Source of the DNA: Gottfriedia endophytica
GTDB taxonomy: Bacteria; Bacillota; Bacilli; Bacillales; Bacillaceae_G
Reading direction: 5' to 3'
NCBI RefSeq assembly: GCF_017814275.1
Contig: NZ_JAGIYQ010000006.1
Coordinates: 149,705-213,704 of the forward strand
Length of the DNA stretch: 64,000 nucleotides
Shown: in pieces, positions 27,303 through 35,721 of the stretch
Position numbering within the stretch: position 1 is the first letter of the stretch
Layout: the number at the start of each line of letters is the position of its first letter
The notes under the pieces: model-generated
What the model was told of the DNA's origin: nothing
Seen by the model: the letters and a program-made list of their open reading frames with translations, nothing else
The model's database searches: none
Program-made: the position numbers and the translations under genes

Positions 27303-27884
27303 TTAATCTTTATATCTAAGCCAATCCTCAGGATAATTAATATTAATAAATATGTGTTCGTTAGTGGAAAACGATATTGTCTTAATGTTAATGTCGCTTA
27401 ATAACAATTTTAGTTTTCTATTATTCGTTGCTAGTAATTGTTCCATTTTCACAAGAATTCTCCTGTGATATAGACCGAATAGTGGTTGAATTGTATTTGA
27501 ATGCATTGGAATAATGGCATCATAAGAAGTACCATAAGCGTTATCAATCATCATTTTTACAAAATCTGATGTAACAAAAGGTATGTCAGATGCTAGTACA
27601 AAAAACCAATCTGCATTAGAAATAGTTGAAAATGCATTATACATTGCAAATAATGGTCCTTGATATGTGTCAGTTTCTTTTTCAATGACGAATTCTACAT
27701 CAGTTCGATCAAAAAATGAGATCAATTTTTCATTAGTTGATATCACAACAGGCGAAATCGAATTTTGCTTCAATGCTTCTACACTATATTCATAGAAAAA
27801 TTTGTTTTTATAGATTTCAAACATTTTTGGTTTACCATATCTAGAAGATTTCCCTCCGGCTAAAACAACTCCAGCTATCTTCAT
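27303..27884 (-). CDS. mobA: Molybdenum cofactor guanylyltransferase MobA
   Basis: About 193 aa from ATG 27884, which overlaps the moaB stop (ATGA). It has the nucleotidyltransferase signature LAGGKSSRYGKPK at the N-terminus and ASDIPFVTSDF for metal binding. It links GMP to Mo-molybdopterin, giving the MGD form required by formate dehydrogenase. Confidence 0.94.
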   Translation of the reverse strand: MKIAGVVLAGGKSSRYGKPKMFEIYKNKFFYEYSVEALKQNSISPVVISTNEKLISFFDRTDVEFVIEKETDTYQGPLFAMYNAFSTISNADWFFVLASDIPFVTSDFVKMMIDNAYGTSYDAIIPMHSNTIQPLFGLYHRRILVKMEQLLATNNRKLKLLLSDINIKTISFSTNEHIFININYPEDWLRYKD

Positions 27885-28375
27885 TTTCTTTTTAATTCTT
27901 CCAAAAAATGTTGGCATGTCGGCAATATCAGATTAACCATTGCTAGATTTACGGCATTCGTAGATCCAGGTAATGCATATATTGCTTTGTCTTTAATACT
28001 ACCTGCTATGGCTCTACTGAACATGGCCTTAGGACCAATTTCCGTATAACTTAATCCTCGGAACAACTCCCCAAATCCTTGCATTTCTTTTTCAAGCATA
28101 GTTGAAATTGCTTCATACGTAACATCTCTATGTGTGAAACCCGTTCCTCCTGTCAGAATAATTACCTGTATCTCTGAATTTTCAATCCATGAATTTACAA
28201 TTGTAACGATGGAGGATAGATCATCCTTTGTAATTTTGTAATCAACAACGCTATGATTCTTTTCGATTAACAAAGTTTTGATTAACTTTCCACTTTCATC
28301 ATTATTAGTATCTCTAGTGTCACTAACTGTTAAAACTGCTGCTTGAACTGTAGCTAACGGATTGTGTGAATGCAC
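27881..28375 (-). CDS. moaB: Molybdopterin adenylyltransferase-type protein MoaB
   Basis: Protein of 164 aa, GTG start behind AAGGAGG. MoCF-binding motifs: LTVSDTRDTNNDESGKLI, ILTGGTGFTHRDVTYEAI, GFGELFRGLSYTEIG and YALPGSTNAVNLAM. It adenylates molybdopterin before MoeA. It is upstream of mobA with a 4-base overlap. Confidence 0.95.
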   Translation of the reverse strand: MHSHNPLATVQAAVLTVSDTRDTNNDESGKLIKTLLIEKNHSVVDYKITKDDLSSIVTIVNSWIENSEIQVIILTGGTGFTHRDVTYEAISTMLEKEMQGFGELFRGLSYTEIGPKAMFSRAIAGSIKDKAIYALPGSTNAVNLAMVNLILPTCQHFLEELKRK

Positions 28376-28416
28376 TGTTTGTAGCCTCCTTAGTTTAGTC
28401 GTACAGATTTTCCCAT

Positions 28417-28761
28417 TTAGATAATATTTTTATCGAATACAAAAACCGATATGGCTATATCTTCTTCTATTTTCAAATCAGAAAACAAATGGACCAATTT
28501 TGCTTCTACGAGTTCTTCTAAACCTATTGGAGGATTAGTTACGTACAGCTCTTGAATCATTTTTGTTCGTGCAGTATGGACCATCTCCGCACCTTCTTTT
28601 GTTCCTGTAATAAATTTTTCAGTAGGAGTTAAATTACCATATAATGTTGAAACAGCCATATTTTCAACAAATACTGTATTAATTCGTTCAGGGCCTTTTC
28701 CAAACAACTCTTTCCTAAGTTTTCTAATGATGTCATTAAATTCATGTATTTTTTTCGACAT
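28417..28761 (-). CDS. DUF2294 / MpsC-like protein (copy 2)
   Basis: Protein of 114 aa from ATG 28761 (MSKKIHEFNDIIRKL) behind GAGGTG; a longer frame upstream is not supported. It has the FGKGPERINTVFV, TPTEKFITGTKEGAEMVHTARTK pattern and ends AISVFVFDKN, paralogous to copy 1 at 2.5 kb. It is the first full gene downstream of leader L3. Confidence 0.85.
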   Translation of the reverse strand: MSKKIHEFNDIIRKLRKELFGKGPERINTVFVENMAVSTLYGNLTPTEKFITGTKEGAEMVHTARTKMIQELYVTNPPIGLEELVEAKLVHLFSDLKIEEDIAISVFVFDKNII

Positions 28762-28887
28762 ATTCTTATTCACCTCAATATAAGTATTAAATTCTATCCC
28801 TTTAGCCTTTTTACAGTTATTACCTATTAAATAGTTTAAAATCATGAATTCATAATACTTAATTTTTCATATTTTTTCTCCTTTGTA

Positions 28888-29098
28888 AAAAAAAATTCCA
28901 CTATGAAAAATCACTTACCTGATAAACAGGTATGATGTCTTCATAGTGGAATAGTTAATTAGCAACTCTTACTAATATACCAATCCAATTTAAAATAAAT
29001 TGAATGTAATAGAAACCATAACAATTTCGTATCATGTTTCCATATCTTTCAGTAAGATTATATCTCTTAATTTTGTAATTAACAATATTATTGTTAAT
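28888..29098 (-). promoter_or_regulatory. Leader L3 of DUF2294-moaB-mobA-modAB: promoter palindrome, structured 5' UTR and terminator
   Basis: Promoter TTGTTA (29080-29085), 17-bp spacer, TATAAT (29057-29062). The -35 lies inside a perfect palindrome ATTAACAAT-AAT-ATTGTTAAT (29078-29098). The leader forms GAAAC/GTTTC, then a CAATTT/AAATTG stem, then a seven-pair hairpin TTAGTAA-GAG-TTGCTAA, then a 13-bp-stem terminator (28895-28952) with a nine-T tract. Order and spacing match L1 and L2 although most sequence differs. Right after it AAGGAG precedes a three-codon ORF (ATG AAA AAT TAA). Confidence 0.6.
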
Positions 29099-29143
29099 AG
29101 TGTTTTTTATATTTTAAGTAACAAATTTTTTTACTTTCCTTCA

Positions 29144-30211
29144 TTAACGACGTTTTGTTACTATCAAAGCCAATGCTGCAGCCAAAAATCCTGCGGTCAG
29201 TTTGCCGACAATGAGCGGAATGACAAAATTCTTCTCCACACCCGCCACAAACCCTAAGTGACTGCCAAATACAAATGCGCCGCTTACAGCAAATGCGGTA
29301 TTTACGACTTTCCCGCGGTCGTCCATTTCGTGCAGTATCGCAAACATAGGAATGTTATGGGCGAAGGACGCAATGAATCCTCCCAATGCTTGTTGATTCA
29401 TGCCCAACCTTTCCCCCATTAGATTAAAAGGCTTTTTCAACACTTTTATCAACACGAATACGAACGGAAACGCACCGGCAAGGGTAAAAGTGATTTTCCC
29501 GACAGTCACAATGCCTTCCTTCATCGGCAGCATCCCCGGGATAAGAACAAATCCTGTCAATGTTTCAATGATAACTGCGACAAGCCCGATCATGATTATG
29601 ATCTCAATACCCTTGCCAAACCATACAAACCCGCGAATCATCACGGATGGAAAGCTCAGCATCCCGATGCCGATTATGACCGAAATGAGGATCGACGGAA
29701 GCAAATTTTTCAGCATCCATACAAAGTCAAATCCCGCTGCAAATCCTCCCGCCAAACAGCCGACCGGAATGGTCATAAGTCCGATTAATATCCCTTTTGC
29801 AAAAAAGAGATGATCTTTCTTTTGAATGATGCTCAAGGCAACCGGAATCGTAAATACGATAGTCGGGCCCATCATCGTCCCTAAAAACACCCAAGAAAAT
29901 AAGGCGGCATCGCTTGACCGTGCCATTTCATTCGCAAGAGAGTATCCGCCCATATCGAGCGCCAAAAAAGTCGATGAAAACATCGCAGGATCCGCCCCGA
30001 GGAATTGATAAACAGGCGTGACAACCGGTGTCAACACTTTGGCAAGAACAGGCGACAAGGAAATCATCCCTACCATTGACAACGCTAAAGCTCCCATGGA
30101 ATGAAATGCTTCCGTGAATTTTTGCCCGATTCCAAATCGATTCCCAAGCAACTTATCCACTGCGCCAAGCAGCATAAATCCTGTCATCACTAGGATAATG
30201 ATATTATTCAT
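29144..30211 (-). CDS. EutH-like ethanolamine-family transporter
   Basis: About 355 aa from ATG 30211 (MNNIIILVMTGFMLLGAVDKL); a TTG six codons upstream is the alternative. Ten or so hydrophobic segments and EutH signatures LALDMGGYSLA, FLGTMMGPTIVFTIPVAL and FGSHLGFVAGVE. EutH mediates ethanolamine uptake in eut operons, but no other eut gene is present. It is the third gene of a sigma-54 operon behind two M24 peptidases, so the substrate may be a different amine or peptide product (inference). The gene is markedly more GC-rich than the moa region beside it. Confidence 0.88.
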   Translation of the reverse strand: MNNIIILVMTGFMLLGAVDKLLGNRFGIGQKFTEAFHSMGALALSMVGMISLSPVLAKVLTPVVTPVYQFLGADPAMFSSTFLALDMGGYSLANEMARSSDAALFSWVFLGTMMGPTIVFTIPVALSIIQKKDHLFFAKGILIGLMTIPVGCLAGGFAAGFDFVWMLKNLLPSILISVIIGIGMLSFPSVMIRGFVWFGKGIEIIIMIGLVAVIIETLTGFVLIPGMLPMKEGIVTVGKITFTLAGAFPFVFVLIKVLKKPFNLMGERLGMNQQALGGFIASFAHNIPMFAILHEMDDRGKVVNTAFAVSGAFVFGSHLGFVAGVEKNFVIPLIVGKLTAGFLAAALALIVTKRR

Positions 30212-30286
30212 GTTGTATACGACCACCAATCACATGAAGGGTCATCGTAACGCACCGTTAGGATGACCTGTTCAATTTCTATACGA

Positions 30287-31348
30287 TTATAAAATCAATA
30301 ATTTCTTAGGTGAATGAGTAATAATTTCATACCCATTCTCTGTCACCACTATATCATCTTCAATACGACAGCCGCCCCATCCCGGGATATAAATACCGGG
30401 CTCAACCGTTACAACCATACCAGCTTGCAGCACTTCTTTACTTTTGTCAGAAAGACGAAGCGGTTCGTGTACTTCCAGACCCAAGCCATGGCCAGTAGAA
30501 TGTCCGAAACGGTCTCCATAGCCTTTTTCAGTAATATAATCTCTCGTTAAATCGTCAATTTTTTTCGCATTTTCACCCGCTCGAATTCCTTCTGTCCCAC
30601 GTTTTAACGCTTCCAGGACTATATGATAAATATCGTGAAATTCATCTGAGCAGTTCCCAACAGCAATCGTTCTCGTGATATCTGAGCAATATCCATTGTA
30701 CATCGCACCAAAATCAAGGGTTACCATGTCGCCATGCTCGATCACTTTTTCGGAAGCAACACCATGCGGCAAGGCAGCACGTTGTCCGGAGGCAACGATG
30801 ATATTAAATGAAGAAGAAGAGGCGCCCTGCTTTCTCATATAGACTTCTAGTTCATTGCGGACTTCCCTCTCTGTTATACCTGGCTTAATGACATTCAAAA
30901 TATTATCAAACGCCGTGTCGGCAATACGGGCCGCTGTTCGCATTGTCTCCAATTCTGACTGATCTTTGATTTCCCGCACCTTTTCAACTATATTTTCCAA
31001 TGGAACCAATTGTGCATTCGTATACTCCTTAAGAGCCGAAAAGGTATTTAACGTCATGGCATTTGCCTCTACAGCTAGATTTTGAATGCCGTGACGTTCG
31101 ATTTCGCTTGCTACTTCTTTTTCAATATTTCCATCATGTATCACAATTTTTGCATTTTTCACTTCAGCTTGCGCCTGCTCTCCGTAGCGAAAGTCTGTGA
31201 TAAATGTAACGCCCTTTTGCGAAATCAACACCATACCTGCCGAACCTGTAAAACCCGTCGTGTATCGGCGGTTTTCATTCTTCGTTATCAAAATCGCATC
31301 GACATTATTCTTGGTAAGCTGTTTCTGTATTTTTTCAATTCGGTTCAT
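30287..31348 (-). CDS. M24 family Xaa-Pro aminopeptidase/dipeptidase (copy A)
   Basis: Protein of 353 aa: N-terminal creatinase-like domain (1-125) and C-terminal pita-bread catalytic domain with the five metal ligands visible: DFGAMYNGYCSD (two Asp), GHSTGHGLGLEVHE (His), VEPGIY (Glu), RIEDD (Glu). Therefore it is a metallopeptidase rather than a creatinase. Its start shares one base with the stop of the upstream M24 gene (TAATG). Cytoplasmic; cleaves X-Pro bonds in short peptides. Confidence 0.93.
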   Translation of the reverse strand: MNRIEKIQKQLTKNNVDAILITKNENRRYTTGFTGSAGMVLISQKGVTFITDFRYGEQAQAEVKNAKIVIHDGNIEKEVASEIERHGIQNLAVEANAMTLNTFSALKEYTNAQLVPLENIVEKVREIKDQSELETMRTAARIADTAFDNILNVIKPGITEREVRNELEVYMRKQGASSSSFNIIVASGQRAALPHGVASEKVIEHGDMVTLDFGAMYNGYCSDITRTIAVGNCSDEFHDIYHIVLEALKRGTEGIRAGENAKKIDDLTRDYITEKGYGDRFGHSTGHGLGLEVHEPLRLSDKSKEVLQAGMVVTVEPGIYIPGWGGCRIEDDIVVTENGYEIITHSPKKLLIL

Positions 31349-32454
31349 TACCTTTCATCCCCCTTTACAACTTGCATTGTTTTTGAAAACTTCGTTAACA
31401 CTTCACAGCCTTTTTCCGTAATGACAAGATCGTCTTCGATTCGGATACCCCCAAGCCCTGGTACATAAATACCTGGTTCGACTGTAAGCACCATGCCCGG
31501 TTTCAAGATTCCATCATTTGCATCATTCATTGAAGGTGATTCATGAACATCAATGCCTAAGCCATGGCCGATTCGGTGCGGAAAAAAATCGCCGTATCCA
31601 GCAGCTTGAATGACGTTTCTTGCTGCTATATCAACGTCTCCAATTCGGCTCCCAGCCTGGCAAGCCTCCAATCCAGCAAGATTTGCTTGTAAAACTGTGT
31701 TGTAGATCGTCTGGAATTCGCTAGTGACACGGTCGTAAAAGACAGTTCTTGTGATATCGGAGCTATAGCCCTTATACTTCACGCCTAAATCAAACAAGAC
31801 CGGATCGCCTTTTTTCAACTTGTTCTCTCCTGAGATACCGTGAGGATTGCTTGCATTTTGACCAAACAGGACAATCGTTGAAAATGACATTTCCCGAATC
31901 CCTTTTTTCTTTAATTCGTATTCAATTTTTCCAAGTAACTCAAGTTCTGTCATGCCTTCGTTTAAAGTCTCAATACCGACTTTCACTCCATAATCAGCAA
32001 AAGCGGCCGCTTCTCGTAAAATCGCAACCTCATTATCATCTTTTACAAGTCTCATCTCGGTAAGCTTATCATCTAACGATACAAACTCCGCACCACTCAA
32101 AATCTGTTGCAGATTTTCTATATAAAAATAGGAGATTGCATGTTTCTCCACAGCAAATCGATTGATCTCGTTCCCACCTTGAATTACATCGCGAACAAGC
32201 GACCACGGATTATCGGAATCTGTATAACTGATAATCTGCTTGTTCCAGCCTGCTTCCTTCAGCATTTGAACTTCCATACTTGGTGTAATAAAAATCGGTT
32301 CGCGATTTGCAAATACAAAAATACCGACAAACCGTTCGTGTGGATCGTAATCAAATTGTGATAAATAAAAAATATTATGACGTGATGTTATCAAGCCACC
32401 TTGAATGTGTTGTTCTTGTAAAAAGTTTTGCAGTGCTTGTAATCGTTCTTTCAT
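31348..32454 (-). CDS. M24 family Xaa-Pro aminopeptidase/dipeptidase (copy B)
   Basis: Protein of 368 aa, same two-domain plan as copy A; ligands in DLGVKYKGYSSD, HRIGHGLGIDVHE, VEPGIY and RIEDD are all present. It is the first gene of the sigma-54 operon (B, A, eutH). The two peptidases have diverged considerably, suggesting different peptide preferences or a heteromer. Confidence 0.93.
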   Translation of the reverse strand: MKERLQALQNFLQEQHIQGGLITSRHNIFYLSQFDYDPHERFVGIFVFANREPIFITPSMEVQMLKEAGWNKQIISYTDSDNPWSLVRDVIQGGNEINRFAVEKHAISYFYIENLQQILSGAEFVSLDDKLTEMRLVKDDNEVAILREAAAFADYGVKVGIETLNEGMTELELLGKIEYELKKKGIREMSFSTIVLFGQNASNPHGISGENKLKKGDPVLFDLGVKYKGYSSDITRTVFYDRVTSEFQTIYNTVLQANLAGLEACQAGSRIGDVDIAARNVIQAAGYGDFFPHRIGHGLGIDVHESPSMNDANDGILKPGMVLTVEPGIYVPGLGGIRIEDDLVITEKGCEVLTKFSKTMQVVKGDER

Positions 32455-32630
32455 GTTCTTTCCTGGTTAATAAAATCGTATTAAATCGTAGAGAAACAAT
32501 ACGATTTACAGCCAGGATACACCCCCTTTTTTCGTGAATTGAATACCAAAATGATGTTATTTTGATTCTGTATGATATGGTTTGAGACAGTTTACTATGA
32601 ACTGTTCAACCACCATCTTAGATAAGTAAA

Positions 32631-32646
32631 TGCAAGTTTCATGCCA
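32631..32646 (-). promoter_or_regulatory. Sigma-54 (-24/-12) promoter of the M24-eutH operon
   Basis: On the minus strand TGGCATGAAACTTGCA fits the sigma-54 consensus TGGCAYG-N4-TTGCW at every specified position. It lies about 180 bases upstream of the first peptidase ATG, and the adjacent gene encodes a sigma-54 activator. Confidence 0.9.
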
Positions 32647-32684
32647 TTTTGAAAGTTTAGCGGTAGAAGGTATTTCAAAAACAT

Positions 32685-32704
32685 GTGTCTATTTTTTTAG
32701 ACAC
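32685..32704. promoter_or_regulatory. Upstream activator palindrome 1
   Basis: GTGTCTATTTTTTTAGACAC: inverted GTGTCTA/TAGACAC arms with a T-rich centre. It lies about 45 bp upstream of the -24 element. Likely binding site of the neighbouring Fis-type activator. Confidence 0.75.
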
Positions 32705-32717
32705 TTCAAAGTGACGA

Positions 32718-32737
32718 TTGTCTATTTTTTTAGACAA
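32718..32737. promoter_or_regulatory. Upstream activator palindrome 2
   Basis: TTGTCTATTTTTTTAGACAA, the same core as site 1, with centres 33 bp apart, about three helical turns, so two activator dimers would sit on one DNA face. A single similar half (TTGTCTATTTTTTATA) occurs near 34485-34501 at the start of the activator gene. Confidence 0.75.
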
Positions 32738-32739
32738 CA

Positions 32740-32778
32740 AAAAAACAGCGCCACAACAAATTTTTGGCACTGTTTTTT
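32740..32778 (-). terminator. Terminator of the sigma-54 activator gene
   Basis: On the minus strand AAAAAACAGTGCCA pairs with TGGCGCTGTTTTTT, with a T tract. It ends the regulator transcript immediately before the two activator palindromes. Confidence 0.85.
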
Positions 32779-32783
32779 ATCTA

Positions 32784-34469
32784 TTAATGATTGATATTTA
32801 ATTTTTTCAGTTTATTGTATAAAGTCGCGCGGGAGATTCCCAGCTTCTTAGCCGCTTCTTGCTTGTTTCCGTTCTCGGTCTGGATGGCTTCGATAATTTT
32901 GTTTTTTTCATGCTGATTCAAATCTTCTTTCAAAGATTCATCATGATACAATGAAGAGGCAGCCTTCGATAGCTTTTGAGGCAATGCTTCTATTGTAATT
33001 TTTCCGTCTCTGGACAATAATACTAATCGTTCGATTGTATTCCGCAGCTCCCGAACGTTTCCTGGCCAATCATATTTCAATAATATGGAAAATACCTGTG
33101 GATCTATGTATTCAATCGTACGATGATACAATAATGAAAATTCATATATAAAGAGATGAAGCAGCTCCATAATATCTTCTTTTCGTTCCCTCAATGGCGG
33201 GATGGTAATGGATAATATGTTAAGTCGATAGTATAAGTCTTCTCGAAATGCACCAGCTTCGACCATCGCTTCCAAATCTTTATTTGTGGCAGCGATGATT
33301 CGACAATGAGCAATCAGTTGCTTTGTTCCTCCGACACGATAATATGTTTTATCTTGAAGAACACGAAGCAATTTCACCTGCATATCCAACGGCAAGTCGC
33401 CAATTTCATCGAGAAAGAGTGTTCCCCCATTCGCCGACTCTAGCTTTCCTTCCTTCCCTTTGGCATTTGCGCCTGAAAACGCCCCTTTTTCATATCCAAA
33501 AAATTCACTTTCAAACAAAGATGGTGAAATTGCGCCACAGTTTACCGCAACAAACGGAGTGGTTGAACCTTGGCAGTGGTGAATCGCTTTTGCAAAGATT
33601 TCTTTCCCGACCCCTGTTTCCCCTAGCAATAAAATGTTCGCATTTGTTTCAGACATTCTTCTTGATAATAAAACCGTTTCTTTTATTAATTGACTCGAAC
33701 CTTTAATTTGTTGAAAAGAATCCCGTGACGATTGCAGTCTGGAAACCTCCTGCTGCAGTTGACGAATTTTTGAGGAAGCATTCATCAGCTCTTGGTTCAT
33801 CAATACTTGACTCGTAATGTCGGTTTCCGCTGCCACTGCACCGACAATCCGATCTTTGATGATGACGGGTCTGCTATTAATCATGACAAATAAATCCTCT
33901 CGAGGATTGTGCTGCCTATTACGAAACGATTGTCCTGTTTCCACCGTTACTTTATTTAATAACATTTCTTTTGGAAAAAACTGATCCATGTCTTTCCCAA
34001 TAATTTCCTCTTTGGGAATCGAAAAAATCCGTTCTGCACCAGGGGTCCAAACAACGGTTTTCCCGGCCTCATCCACAATCGAGACCGAACCATCCATTGT
34101 ATCAATCATCGTTTGAAAATAGGCCTCTAAATATTGATAAGATTCAAACACTTTAGAAAGTAAAGCTGCAGAATCGATGTAGCCCTTGATTTTTCCTTCT
34201 CCAAACGTGATGACCACAATATCTGATGTTTGCACTTTTTGAATCACGTCTTGAATAACAGCTTTTTCATTAGAAACGCCCACTCTTTTCCAATAAAGTT
34301 CTTTGATATTCTCGCTTTTATAATGCATGTACTCATTTCTCGTTAACATCCAGACTTCACTTTGATGCTGTTTAAATATATAAGCTGCTTCATTTTTGTC
34401 ATCCATATCGGAAAGCAAAGAAAAATTCGTTTGCAACAGATCTTCAATGCTAGGTAGATGATGCTTCAT
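32784..34469 (-). CDS. Sigma-54-dependent transcriptional activator with PAS domain
   Basis: Protein of 561 aa from ATG 34469 (MKHHLPSIEDL) behind GGTGGTGG. An N-terminal about 110-residue region possibly CBS-like, a PAS domain (about 115-225), a short coiled coil, then an AAA+ domain with Walker A GETGVGKE (283-290), sigma-54 contact loop GAFSGA (329-334; usually GAFTGA), FLDEIGDLPLDMQVKLLRVLQ and NVRELRNTIERL, and a Fis-type helix-turn-helix (NKQEAAKKLGISRATLYNKL). It lacks a response-regulator receiver, so it senses a ligand itself. Presumed activator of the M24-eutH operon. Confidence 0.92.
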   Translation of the reverse strand: MKHHLPSIEDLLQTNFSLLSDMDDKNEAAYIFKQHQSEVWMLTRNEYMHYKSENIKELYWKRVGVSNEKAVIQDVIQKVQTSDIVVITFGEGKIKGYIDSAALLSKVFESYQYLEAYFQTMIDTMDGSVSIVDEAGKTVVWTPGAERIFSIPKEEIIGKDMDQFFPKEMLLNKVTVETGQSFRNRQHNPREDLFVMINSRPVIIKDRIVGAVAAETDITSQVLMNQELMNASSKIRQLQQEVSRLQSSRDSFQQIKGSSQLIKETVLLSRRMSETNANILLLGETGVGKEIFAKAIHHCQGSTTPFVAVNCGAISPSLFESEFFGYEKGAFSGANAKGKEGKLESANGGTLFLDEIGDLPLDMQVKLLRVLQDKTYYRVGGTKQLIAHCRIIAATNKDLEAMVEAGAFREDLYYRLNILSITIPPLRERKEDIMELLHLFIYEFSLLYHRTIEYIDPQVFSILLKYDWPGNVRELRNTIERLVLLSRDGKITIEALPQKLSKAASSLYHDESLKEDLNQHEKNKIIEAIQTENGNKQEAAKKLGISRATLYNKLKKLNINH

Positions 34470-34567
34470 GAAGATTCCACCACCCAATTGTCTATTTTTT
34501 ATATACTCTATCATTTCGGCGAGTTTGTGTCATGATTATTTTCTTTTAGGCTCAAACATTCCACATT

Positions 34568-34612
34568 GGACTATCCTGCCATTTACTGAAATAAAAAAAA
34601 CTGCAGTAAACC
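34568..34612. repeat. Partial copy of the 39-52 kb intergenic repeat family
   Basis: GACTATCCTGCCATTTACT, then AATAAAAAAA, shared with the full copy at 49989; the palindromic right half is missing. It lies in the 650-bp region between the activator and xpt, whose other contents are the guanine riboswitch and unremarkable AT-rich sequence. Confidence 0.5.
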
Positions 34613-34873
34613 TAATGGATTCCATTTTTCTTTCGTTTTTTCTACAAGTTCATTGACTATTTCATTTTTTAGGCATAATAAAAACCACTTGCATTTAGCA
34701 TTAGTGGGACTAAATTGTTACTAAAACATACAGTAATGAACTTCTTTATCTAGTAAAGGACATAACTAATAACGAACAATTTAATGAATTTTTATTTAAT
34801 TATTCGTTTTTTAAGAGGAAAAGGATTGATTTACTCATAGACCATGTTATAATGAGATTAAAATTATACGTTT

Positions 34874-35061
34874 CACTCATATAATCGCGGGGATATGGCC
34901 TGCAAGTTTCTACCAGATTGCCTTAACAATCTGACTATGAGTGGGTAAAGAAATATGCTATCTTTTGTTTAGCATACATTTCCTATTCCTTTAGGTCATA
35001 TAAGTCCAAAGGTTATTACCTCACTCAAATTTTATGTGAGGTATAACTTTTGGGCTTTTTT
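34874..35061 (+). promoter_or_regulatory. Guanine (purine) riboswitch with terminator, controlling xpt-pbuX
   Basis: Aptamer 34874-34943: P1 CACTCAT/ATGAGTG, loops TATGGCCTG and the J2/3 TTTCTACC, and a Cys-tosine (not T) at the specificity position in CTGACTATGAGTG, giving guanine/xanthine rather than adenine selectivity. The expression platform is a terminator at 35005-35061, stem CCAAAGGTTATTACCTCAC with its complement, followed by a T tract. Ligand binding would stop transcription before xpt. Confidence 0.96.
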
Positions 35062-35112
35062 TATTTTACTATCTAGCTAAAGCGCCTAAAAAAGGTGACA
35101 GCTTTTTAATAA

Positions 35113-35720
<608 letters not shown>

Positions 35721-35721
<1 letters not shown>

